The position numbers were made by a program, and so were the translations under genes. Under the pieces are notes generated by a model, which saw only the letters and a list, made by a program, of their open reading frames with translations, was not told the origin of the DNA and made no database searches. Shown here one piece after another: positions 12,301-21,599 of a stretch of 64,000 nt of DNA. How positions within the stretch are numbered: position 1 is the stretch's first letter; every line of letters starts with the position of its first letter. Source of the DNA: Saccharum officinarum (lineage: Eukaryota > Streptophyta > Magnoliopsida > Poales > Poaceae); contig CM036209.1 in NCBI GenBank assembly GCA_020631735.1, positions 2,095,478 through 2,159,477 on the forward strand, in the 5' to 3' direction.

Positions 12301-13840
12301 CCAGGGAATGTTTAGTGCAAATCATCATCACATATTTATTGCCACTGATTATCAAATCTTATCTACAAACACAATGAACAGGGTATGATCAGGGCATCAC
12401 AGATGTTTCAATAGAGAACAATGGTAACACTTCTGGATACTTAATGATAGTTGATGATGGTATGAAATTTTCTGATGCCAGATCATTTCATTGAGCACAA
12501 AAAAGAAACTTCACTGTGAAGGAGAAACAATTCATGATTAAGGAACAAACAAGTAAATTCAGTTAAGTAGCTTATGAGGCTACAATATTTATACCTGACA
12601 TCGTATTGCCTTCTCAAGAGGTTCTGGGGTTACAAAGAGGCAGTTGGCATAATTGTCCTTGGCAACACGGTTGTTCTTTGGCGGGCGGAGGTATGTCTTC
12701 TTGCCATCTAGAAGCTGTTGCCAATTGTGGCGCAGTGAAAAAAACTCCTGTGTGATGAGCGGCTCACAATTTTGCCGGCCAATATAACGAGGGGGATTTT
12801 GTGGATCACTCGAGTCCATACAAAGAACTTGAGGATCACTCATGTACAGAGAACCCCATCCACTTCTTCTTTCAAGTACGTCCAGCTCTTCGTCTTTGAA
12901 GCCCTCATAATCCTGGCGAGTTACAATCATCAGGTAATTCATGTTTTCCAAATGGAACCAGAGAGAACACAATGACATAGTCCCAGTAAATTCACTTATT
13001 TCATTCTACTACTAGTCAAATGACGGACACATAATCTAAAAAAAAACTTTCCAGAAAATATGCAAGTCACGACATGATCTCTGGTACAAAGATACCAAGA
13101 GAAAAAAGAATCCAAATAATATACTCAACATATACCGAGTTTTCTTTCCACGAAATACCAAGAGAAAAAGAAAAAAACAAACCAACCTGCAATTGGATCA
13201 AATGCCTGAAGGAAGCCCAAATTATGACAGACAGTAATCTAAACGGATGGTTTTGAATAAAGCGACCAAAAACTTCAGAGGGCAAGAATCAGCCAGAACG
13301 AGACAAGCATTTCGCAAAAGACCGCAAGAAACTGCCATTCGAAATTGCCGTGGCACCACTCCTGGACATGCAGGAACCGGCATTGCTTTTTCCCCTTTCT
13401 TCCTACTTCCCCTTTCCTTCCTTCCTAACCGACATCAAGAACCCATCAATGATCAATCAAATCGGGGACGTGTTCAAACCAAAATCAGCCTGCCACCGAC
13501 CCAATCGAGGATCCCTCGCATTCTATCAGAACGGGAGAAAGAATGAATCCCCAAGAAATTGGGCGCAGCGTCTCAAGAAATCAAGAACCTGCCAACGCAC
13601 GGAACCCCAAGAGACCCGCCTGAAGCTGGAACAAGCACAGACCTCCTCGACGTCGTCGTCGGGCGGCAGCGGTGAAGGTGGCCGCGGAGAAGAGGGTTCC
13701 GGTTGCGGCGCGGGCCGCGGCGCCGCTGTGCCGTCGCCGCCTCCGCCTCCGCCACCTGCGCTGCTTCCCGCGCTGGGCTTGTACGTGTACGTGAACTTGT
13801 GCGGCCTCGCACTCTTTTCTGGCGTTGCCTTTTCTGACAT
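9391..13840 (-). CDS. Otubain-like OTU-family protein, predicted catalytically dead
   Basis: Predicted exons, 5' to 3': 13643-13840, 12595-12912, 11686-11748, 11515-11598, 11276-11422, 10343-10377, 10203-10258, 10036-10127 and 9391 to about 9745. All but the last junction have GT/AG sites in consistent phase. The protein is about 450 residues. It has a Gly/Pro-rich N-terminus (exon 1), a 106-residue plant-type segment (exon 2), then the otubain core: PLSDFVRAAAKNS, FYRAFLFSYLEN, LLRLLTEVHI, FDAEADMLQMSALSNALGI and a final CDILYRK. Active otubains have DGNC around the catalytic Cys and RPGHYDILY around the catalytic His. Here these read DESS (Ser at about residue 211) and RKGQCDILY. Both catalytic residues are therefore lost while the fold-defining blocks remain. 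Active plant otubains (Arabidopsis OTUB1, rice WTG1) trim ubiquitin chains. This one can at most bind ubiquitin or an E2, which is inference. The last intron does not join in frame at its best sites, so pseudogenisation is possible. Confidence 0.8.
10829..10945 (-). mobile_element. LINE 3'-end-like fragment in otubain intron 5
   Basis: On the minus strand a T/A-rich tail runs into an oligo-A tract at about 10829-10836, preceded by text typical of grass LINE 3' ends (aatgcaataaaacacaac). It lies in the long fifth intron (10378-11275). No clear target duplication was found. Confidence 0.35.
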
Positions 13841-13930
13841 TTCGCCGAGTTCTTTTGCAGTTTCTCCCCTGATTTTCTACGAAATGTTGACGCGCTACTT
13901 CTTGCTGGGTCAGAACATAGCCCTCCTATT

Positions 13931-13938
13931 TATTTATA
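13931..13938 (-). promoter_or_regulatory. TATA box of the otubain gene
   Basis: TATAAATA on the minus strand, about 90 bp upstream of the ATG at 13840. This leaves a 5' leader of roughly 60 nt. A Mutator-like element begins about 90 bp further upstream. Confidence 0.55.
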
Positions 13939-14026
13939 GTCATACGGATCCAATGGAGAATTTACAAGTGGGAAGGTATTTTCTGGAATTTTGCGCCTTT
14001 TATTATGTGCCACCTAGTAAAGAAAT

Positions 14027-15139
14027 TGGAGATAATAACGCCGGACGTCCAGAGAGATATGCGCGCCTCCTCCGTCATGCATGGCCACGGAAACGTCACG
14101 CCGCCAACAATTCATTCGCACAAGCCCACGCGAGGACCACTCAAGCCCGCTCCGTTTCACGTGAGGACCGCCCCGCCACCCTCTGCTTCTCGTGCGCACG
14201 GAGACCGCTTGCTCCCGCTCCGTATCGTGCATGTGGGGACCGCTTGTGCCTGCACCTGCTTCTCACGCCTACTCCGTGCGCTCGCACCCCTGTAGATGCG
14301 CGACGTAGACTCCGATCGTCCGATCTAAGAGTATACACTTGATACATGAATGAAACACTTGCAACATGAAAACACTTGCTACAATATATGACTAAAACAA
14401 TAGAAAAATTTGAAATATACGCTTGCAACATATGTGTGAAACATATGCATCATTCATATCAAATACTTACAACATATGTCTGAAACAGATGAAACATTTT
14501 GAACAAATGCTTACAACATACATCTAAAACACTTGCAACATATGCAACATCTAGATCTACTTTTACAACATCCAAATGAAACACTTGGAACATACCTTTG
14601 AAACATCTGAAACACGTGAAACATAGGTTTGCAACATACGCTTCAGCGCAACATCTTCTTGCTGAGGTCGTGTGTCATGCCTGCCACAACCTTCCTGATG
14701 TGGAACTACGGTAGCGGCAACAAGCTCGGGTTAGTGGTGGCGCAACTTTCTACTGTGGTGTCTTCGGTCGACCACGGGAGACAATGTCCCGACCGGCGGC
14801 GACCTTCTCCTAGTGGCGCAGTGCATGCCGTGGCTGCGACGGGCGAGGCAGAATGGGGCGCGGCGGTGGATGGGGGTGCGTCGAGAGATGGAGCACGGCA
14901 CGACGCAGGATGGCAAAAACACGCGGCGCAGGATGGAGGCACGGCGGGGGATGGAGCGCGGTGTGGCAGGGGACGTGACGCGGCACGGGATGTAGGAGCC
15001 ACGTGACGTGGGATGGGGTTCAGTGTAGGGATGGTGGCAGGGGTGCACAGTGGCTGGAGCGAGAGGACGACACGGTGGCGAGTGGGAAAATTTGAACGGT
15101 CTGGGAAGCTTGATAGACACCTGTGTCTAAGCATTATTG
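14027..15139. mobile_element. Mutator-like (MULE-type) non-autonomous element, copy 1
   Basis: The 1.1-kb element has a GC-rich left arm, a core of degenerate acacttgcaacatatg repeats (14340-14650) and a GC-rich right arm. Its left end (ataataacgccggacgtcc) and reversed right end (caataatgcttagacac) form an imperfect terminal inverted repeat. It is flanked by near-identical 9-bp duplications, taaagaaat (14018-14026) and taaaaaaat (15140-15148). Nine-base duplications are typical of Mutator elements. It has the same architecture as 30573-31686. No transposase ORF is recognisable. Confidence 0.55.
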
Positions 15140-15252
15140 TAAAAAAATTGTCCCTATCTACAAGTAAAATCATTTTTTATTCAGAATTCTTTGCTTGGTA
15201 TAGAAGACTATGGCTCCTCAACTTATTTAGAAGTCATGGGGATATTATATTA

Positions 15253-15560
15253 GGGCTTGTTTGGATTCTTAGAATTAAATTCATTCTAATAATTATAATT
15301 TAGATATAGATTAATTAAGCTAATATAGTTGTATATGAAATATATTTGTATATTTATTGTTAGGCATACGAGTGATATACTTATATGTTGAATTTCTGTT
15401 ACAGGAGAGTGAGTTAAAAGAGTGTTTTATAAGTTGGAGAATATAATTATAGTATAGTGATCTATATAATCCATTTTCATCTTCCACCCTATGAATTTGA
15501 GATAGGCTTATTTGTAAGCTTAGAAAAGTTATGGAATGTTAAATTCCAAGCCAAATAGCC
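15253..15560. mobile_element. MITE-like element, AT-rich
   Basis: The left end gggcttgtttggattc and the reversed right end ggctatttggcttgg are related. They enclose about 300 bp of AT-rich DNA with the gtttgg-type terminus of grass MITEs. No convincing target duplication, so the boundaries are approximate. Confidence 0.4.
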
Positions 15561-16618
15561 TAATACATTATGTAGATTTGAGTTCCTCCAAAATGAAGGG
15601 ATCCAAAAAGTCCCTTAGAGAATTTATGGGTGGGTAATTTTTTTTCCAGAAAACTAGCAAACTTGTTCCTGCGTTGCAATAAAACATATACATTATAGTG
15701 TCATCTGGACAACTTGAGGCTCGATGATTTATGTAACGATTGTGTTCCAACAACATGTCCTAGAATCACACTCCGTGGTTAGACAAGTGTCGTTCTTAAC
15801 TCACATAAGCACAAGTTTTGAGCCTAGGTCATAAACGGAATAGAGAGGTGCATTATAGCATTATTATGGAAAGTTAAATATGACAGTTTACTTTCGACTT
15901 TAGTGATTAATGCTTTTCTCGAAGCCGATGGCACGAGCACATCTAAAAAAACAATGAAACCACTCATGACGTTGGGCTCTTGGGCATCCCCAACCGCAGC
16001 CTGATCTGACTACATTGCTCGATCATGGCGGGCATCACCTACAAGCGCCACAATCTACCACAAAGTTGTCATACGTCGCACCCAGGTCATCCACAATCAA
16101 CCCTCTTCCACCTCCAAATTTTGTTGCAGCTTTTGAAGACTCACATCGCCCAGGAGCTGAGCTCACCCTACTCAGCCTCAGACCTCACCTCAGTGGCCCT
16201 GCCCTACTCCACCCTGGGCCTCAACCAACCTCGAATCTGACGACCTGCTCTGCCTTGGTGGACGGTGGCCCCACCTTGCTCTCCCGGCAGCCTCGCCCTT
16301 CGGCTCCACCTTGCCCACCTGCTCCGGCGTGGGTAGATCAACCCAACCCGCTCCTGCAGAACAACATGGCATGAGGATGAGGAGAGTTGAAGGTGAATTC
16401 TCGAGACCACACGGAAAGATAAGACCAACCAAAAAAAAGAAAAAAAGAAAAGATAGCCTAGGAGTATGACACAGAGGGCCATGGTTGATAGGTGGGGTGT
16501 TGATAAATGACATCATTTCATCCCTCTCATCCCTCCTACTAAATAAAAAATAGGATAAATCTATCTTCTCAACCAAACACAAAGGTGGGATGGTCCCAAA
16601 AAATAAGGATAGAACTAT
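15561..16618. other. Intergenic, no gene supported
   Basis: A 119-codon plus-strand frame at 16015-16374 is Pro/Ser-rich, with an overlapping 130-codon frame on the other strand. Neither shows a domain, and the bias fits GC-rich low-complexity DNA. Confidence 0.4.
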
Positions 16619-16623
16619 CCTAT

Positions 16624-16837
16624 TGTTGAAGTGTATAAGTGGATTGGCTACCTTCTCCCAATGGCTTAAGCTTTTAGATTCATGTGGTCAATGCAGTTCA
16701 CTCTAACATGGTATCAAAGCCAGAGGTCTCGAGTTCGAGTCCTGGCAGAGGCTTCATAAGTGTATAAGTGGATTGCCTACCTTCTCCCAATGAATTAAGC
16801 TTTTGGATTCATCTGGTCAGTGTAGTCCACTCTAACA
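16624..16837 (+). mobile_element. TRIM/SMART-like miniature LTR retrotransposon
   Basis: Two direct repeats of about 80 bp (16624-16708 and 16758-16837, both ending ctctaaca) enclose only 49 bp. Directly after the first repeat is tggtatcaaagcc (16709-16721), an initiator-Met tRNA primer-binding site. The flanks are cctat (16619-16623) and cctgt (16838-16842), a near-perfect 5-bp duplication. At about 214 bp it is in the size class of the SMART/TRIM elements of grasses. It has no coding capacity, and the internal part also resembles a tRNA T-arm (gagttcgagtcctggc). Confidence 0.7.
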
Positions 16838-17395
16838 CCTGTCAGAACCAAACACATGTTAGTAAACTCACTTGTACTTAGAGTAAGACCTCTCCACCTT
16901 ATAGATACAATACAGGGCCACAGCTAATTGAGAACATCTAATCATTTCTATCAAACAATATCCTTTTCCCCTTCTTTTATCTTTTTCATTCCCCCAACAT
17001 ATTTAGCTAAGGTGGCATCGTAGATGACCTACCGAGTCTAGGGCACAATGGTATGCCCTTGTCCCGACGTCCTAGGTTAGCATTCAACGACGACAAACGT
17101 TGTAGCCTGTCAAAACTGGTTATGTCGGGTGACAAAACCAGCTAAATCAGTTTTCGCAAATGTGATGTAAGGAGTGTCTTTGCAAGCTGTACGTGACGTG
17201 CTTGTCTAACGACGTGTTTTAGCGTTAACTATAATAAACACATAACAGTTTTTTAGGCTCCCTCCTTTCTCGCATCAGTGTTGTGTCGTATAGGCAAAAA
17301 GCAAAATATGCAGGTTCTAGAACCATTATTTTAACATAGAAATTGCAAAAAAAGTAAGCATCCTCATCTCATCCCTTCTATTTTGATGTAGAATA

Positions 17396-17557
17396 CTACT
17401 CTCTGCTTTCTAAATTATGAGACATTTTGACTTTTCTAGATGCATTGTTTTGCTATATATCTAGACATGTTGTATATCTAAATATATAACAAAAACTACG
17501 TATCCTGTATCCAAACAAAGTCAAAATGTCTTACGTATAATTTAGAATGGAGGGAGT
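17396..17557. mobile_element. Stowaway MITE (Tc1/mariner)
   Basis: TA-flanked element with inverted ends ctctctgctttctaaattatgag and, reversed, ctccctccattctaaattata. Length 162 bp. Confidence 0.8.
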
Positions 17558-18509
17558 ATTACCATCATTGTCCGGATGTTTTTGATGAACTATACAAAGC
17601 AGTTGCACATTCTCAAATTACTTTTTTTAGCGTGGCATCATACTCATCGTCACTCGCAAAAAAGTCCATTGTGGAGGCGGGTTAGGATTTGGCCATCTCC
17701 CCTGGCTCCATATCTTGGCGGCAGGTTAGCACAGTGGTGGGTGGGCGGGGCGGTAGAGCGCCTCTCCGCAGGTCCTGGCGGTGGAGGCGGCGGTTTGGGT
17801 GGAGCAGGGCCGGGGGAGTCTCGTCGACGATCAGTTGATGGAGGCGATGGATTAGCGGAGAACGAGCAGTGTAGCGAAGCGGCATGTCGCCGCGCCGGCG
17901 ACCACGGGCGGTGGTGGAAGGCGGCGACAGGCGGTGTCACGCGCTCGTGTGGGAGCATGACCCGTCGTCCTATATATAACTATGTCCAAGCCCAGGTTCC
18001 TTTGGATAATTCATTTGTTGCTTAGTAAATTGTGGTAAGCTCTTTCTTTTTCTTTGAAATAAATCGACAGGAGAGTTATCTATATTAAAATTTTTAAAAA
18101 GAGAAAGTGAACCCAAACAGGTACTGTACTATTTTTTGACATCAGCAGTGACGCTCGTTTTTTTGACGTCACGGGGTGTAATATTGTGATGCTTAGGCAC
18201 GGCGGTCAAAGTCGTTGCAACTCCAATCACAAGCAACGCGGACCTTTCACTAGATTTTTCTCTTTCTTTTAGTACCAATATAAATACTTTACCGTTTGAC
18301 CCTTTTATAATATGTTGTTACACTGAACTATACCACCAGACACCAGTAGGATCATTGGTCAGCATTAGCTTGTTTTTCACACGCGATACACAACACACGA
18401 CTACTTCAACTTTCTTTGTGTACCAGCACATTCCTCTACACAGACTAGTTTCCTTTTTTTTTCAAAAAAGAACCCTGCATCTTATTGTGTACGTAGGCTG
18501 TGTATAGCT
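17558..18509. other. Region downstream of the WRKY gene, no gene supported
   Basis: A GC-rich stretch at 17650-18000 is open on both strands (about 100-150 codons each) without any domain. It could be a fragment of a captured exon or a transposon arm. The part next to 18510 would be the WRKY 3' UTR. Confidence 0.35.
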
Positions 18510-19624
18510 CTAGTAGTGCTTGAAGCTGTTGCACAGGAGGAAAAGCTCGAAATCGTTGAAAGGGACGTCATCTGCAGGTGCTTCCACTCCCGCCATCCGC
18601 GCGGCCATGTCCACCCCACCAGCTGCAGAGTACTCACCGGAGGACAACTCGCCGGAGATGCACGAACTCGTCGTCGACGTCGCACCGCCGCCATGACAGT
18701 CTCTTACAGTGCCACAGAACCGCCGCATGCCGACAGGAACCAACAGGTCGTGGCACAGTGGCGGCGGCGTCCGATCAAAAGGCAGGGCAGAGGAAGGCTC
18801 GGCGACCAGAGGCAGAGGAGGAGGCAGCAGCGCTGGTGGTGGTTCTTGCTTCACCATGGCCGCCGCACCGCAGCTGCTGTTGGCAACAATGGCAGCTGAG
18901 GTGGTGGTGGCTGTGGCAGTGCACTCGCCGCCGCTGCTGCTGCAAGTGTGCTTGCCGTTGTAGGTGACCTGGAACACCGGCGGATCGCTGCCGATGTCGT
19001 CGCTCTGCTGGACGTGCTTGGTCGCCTGGCAGCCGGTGTCGTCCTTGAAGGTGCACCTGAAGTAGCTCCTCGTGTGGCCGGCGCCGTTGATCTTCTTCTC
19101 GCCGTATTTCCTCCACTCGTAGCCGTCCTCGTACGGCACGGTGGTGAAGTCGACCCACGACGACGTTGATGGCTGCTTGTTTCTCCCTGCCATCGCCGAT
19201 GATCTGCAAGAAGTACGTGTGTAGTTCGTCGATTATATATTGCATATGTGCATTATGTGCAACGTGTTAGATGATGTGGATCAGGACTAGCTAGAGCTCA
19301 CCTTCGTCTTTTGCCTCTGGTCGCTGTTGCTTCTTGGGAATTGGCTGGGAGTAGTAGTCGAGGTCGAGGCTCAGCTTTGGCCTCGGTTGGTGGTGGTGTC
19401 ACTGGTGGACCTTGCTGCTGCTGCTGCTGCTTCATGACGGAGAGGGCGACGTTGAGGGCTCGCAGCGCCTGGCCGAGGAGGTTGTGCGCCAGCCGGGTGG
19501 TCGTCGTGGACGGGGATGGCGACTGCGAGGACGAGGAGGAGGAGTAGTGGAGGAGGACAGGCTGCTGGAGCTTGATGTGCTCGTACACCTGCGCCACCTC
19601 CCTCACCGCGCCGTCATGATCCAT
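18510..19624 (-). CDS. Group III WRKY transcription factor (WRKYGEK variant)
   Basis: Two exons, 19302-19624 and 18510-19203, joined in phase by a GT/AG intron of 98 bp, give a protein of 338 residues. The N-terminus (VREVAQVYEHIKLQQPVLL, then a Ser/Thr/Gln-rich stretch and LLGQALRALNVALSVM) resembles the helical N-terminal part of group III WRKYs. The second exon holds the whole DNA-binding domain: YEWRKYGEKKI, then the C2HC finger C-x7-C (CTFKDDTGC) and H-x-C (KHTC). It binds W-box promoter elements in the nucleus and usually acts in stress or defence responses; this is family knowledge. WRKYGEK replaces the common WRKYGQK, a known monocot variant that can shift DNA preference. The WRKY domain lacks the intron most plant WRKY domains carry. 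The C-terminus is Ser/Gly-rich and ends LLCNSFKHY. Confidence 0.92.
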
Positions 19625-19752
19625 CTTCTTATAGCTTCAATTCTTACTGGATATACGGGCTAGCTTCTTATGGAGTAGTGTGAGTGTATGTGTGTTGCTT
19701 TGTGTGTGGTGATGCTATCTGTGTCAAGCTAGCTCATTGTCATGGGCTCCTG

Positions 19753-19760
19753 CTTATATA
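19753..19760 (-). promoter_or_regulatory. TATA box of the WRKY gene
   Basis: TATATAAG on the minus strand, about 130 bp upstream of the ATG at 19624. It implies a leader of about 100 nt. Confidence 0.5.
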
Positions 19761-19899
19761 TGCAACCCCCACCCCGAATATATATGTGGGCGTGGACCGA
19801 GACCAGACTAGCTACCAGAGCGCGTGGAATTCGAGAGGACCAGGGGAGCAGGTGAGGGTGAAGGTGAACTCACCGATGACCAGATAGCTACCATTATCT

Positions 19900-21590
19900 T
19901 TTTTTTTTTCTTGATAGGGGATATAGCCCGTTTTTTATTAAGAGGAGTGAATTACAAGTCAGCTATGAGAGAACCCTCATAGCACAGATTACAGATCACT
20001 AAGATAGTAATGAGTAGCCTGGGATAAACATAGGAACAATAACAATAAAAAAAAGATACAAAGAGAGAGAGCGACCGCCCTCAACACCCTAGACCTGCCA
20101 CTGTGCCTACAATAAAAAGAAAGCAATGGTTTTCTACGCAAAATACCAAGCCGTGGTGGCAAAGCATCCACCCAGAGAACGAGCGAGCAACAGCAACGGC
20201 GGCAAAGCATCCGCCAACGAACCGAGCGACCACGGCGGCAAAACATCCGCCAAGAAACGGGCCAGCACACTCTCGGCAGCAAAACATCTACCAGAGATCC
20301 ACAGATGGGCAAGCATCCGTCCGGGAAGAAGACACCCCCTACAGCAAAGCATCCGCAGCGGGGGCGACCAAGACACTCTCAGCAGCCAAGCATCTGCTAA
20401 AGAGGGGCCAGCAACAACGACGGCAAAGCATCCGTCGATGAAGAAGGCACTAGCGGCAAAGAATCCGCTAGAACGACGCCGGCGAGGTCAAGTGCAGCAG
20501 GACAAACCATTGCGGAAGAAAAAAGACACGCATAGACACAGCAAGGGACTTCTCCAGGAGCTCGCCGCACGGCAAGAACAACGGACGCGACGACCAAACA
20601 GGGGGCAAGCGACGGGCCATACGAGATTCCTCACCGACGCCAACAAGAAGGAATTGACGCCCGAGGGCACGACCCTGGACGCCATAGTCGCTGGCCTTAG
20701 ATGCTTCTAAGGCTGGGCTTTCACCTGAAATCCGGCATGTGGGCGCAGAAGCATGAGGTTCAGAAGCGACGCCTTCAAGAAGGTCTGTGACGCCTGAGGC
20801 GTCACCGTCGCCCGCCCAGCAGAGACCGGGCCGAGCTTTCGCCGGGAACCCATGAACTGTAGCCGCTTCACGATGAGGCCCAAGAGCACCGCCGCACCAG
20901 CCCCAAGTCTGGCCGACCAGGCCCCGCCCACCGACAGCGCACGGGATGGCTTCAGGAGGCTGGCGTCGTTGCCGGGGGAGGCTGGCCACCCTAGCCCCAG
21001 GGTGGAGGTGACCATAGCACAGGCAAGCGTAGACAAGGAAACCAGCCGTACCGCCCCCGCAGTGTAGACTAGCCACACACGCGCCGTCGAGGGTGCCCAA
21101 CGCAGGCTCTACCACGCGTGGCGCGGCCTCAGGTGAAGAGCACGAGCCACCGCGCCCATCGTAGATCCGGCCCTGGGGCGCCCGAATCCGGCCCGTCGGT
21201 CGACCTGGCCGCCGGAGAAGCCAAGGGCGGCAGGCGCCCCCACGGCCGAGGCGAACCGAGTAGCATGAGCACGGGCGACCGCGCCCGTCGAGCATCCGGC
21301 AAGGGAGAGGGCAGATCCAGACCTGAGAGGCCAAGATCCGGGCCCTCCGGCCGTCCTGCAGCCGGAGAAGTCACTGGAAAGGCAAGGTGGTGGAGGGGAA
21401 GGAGAGGGGAGGGAGCCATGACGGAGCCCTTTTTTCGGGACGCCACTGGCCACCGCCGCCGCACGCAGGAGGGCAGCGGCGGCGGCCGGAGAGGAGGTGG
21501 ATGCGGGGTGGTGCTGGCCGGCCGGCGAGATGCCCCCGAGTCGCCCGCAGGGGGGGCGCTTGGGGGGAGAGACACGAATGGGCCTTTTGT
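19900..21590 (-). mobile_element. Non-autonomous LINE-like retroposon
   Basis: On the minus strand the sequence ends in a poly-A tract at about 19901-19911, preceded by a LINE-type 3' tail (gggctatatcccctatcaag). The 5' part (20700-21590) is GC-rich, like the leader of a grass L1. The insertion is flanked by ctaccattatct (about 19890-19901) and ccaccattatct (about 21598), a shared target. No reverse transcriptase is present. Long frames on the minus strand (for example 20468-21334) show no domain. Confidence 0.5.
20158..20475. repeat. Degenerate minisatellite, about nine units
   Basis: The core ggcaaagcatccgcc recurs about every 35-40 bp: near 20159, 20199, 20233, 20275, 20306, 20341, 20381, 20418 and 20453. 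It lies inside the 3' half of the retroposon. Confidence 0.7.
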
Positions 21591-21599
21591 GCTATCCAC

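Noticed and set aside
14005..15173. Several Arg/Pro-rich ORFs of 90-155 codons on both strands
   Set aside because: They lie in the GC-rich arms of the Mutator-like element, overlap each other and show no domain.
16015..16374. 119-codon Pro/Ser-rich plus-strand ORF as a gene
   Set aside because: Overlaps an equally long frame on the other strand, has no domain, and no splice or promoter context.
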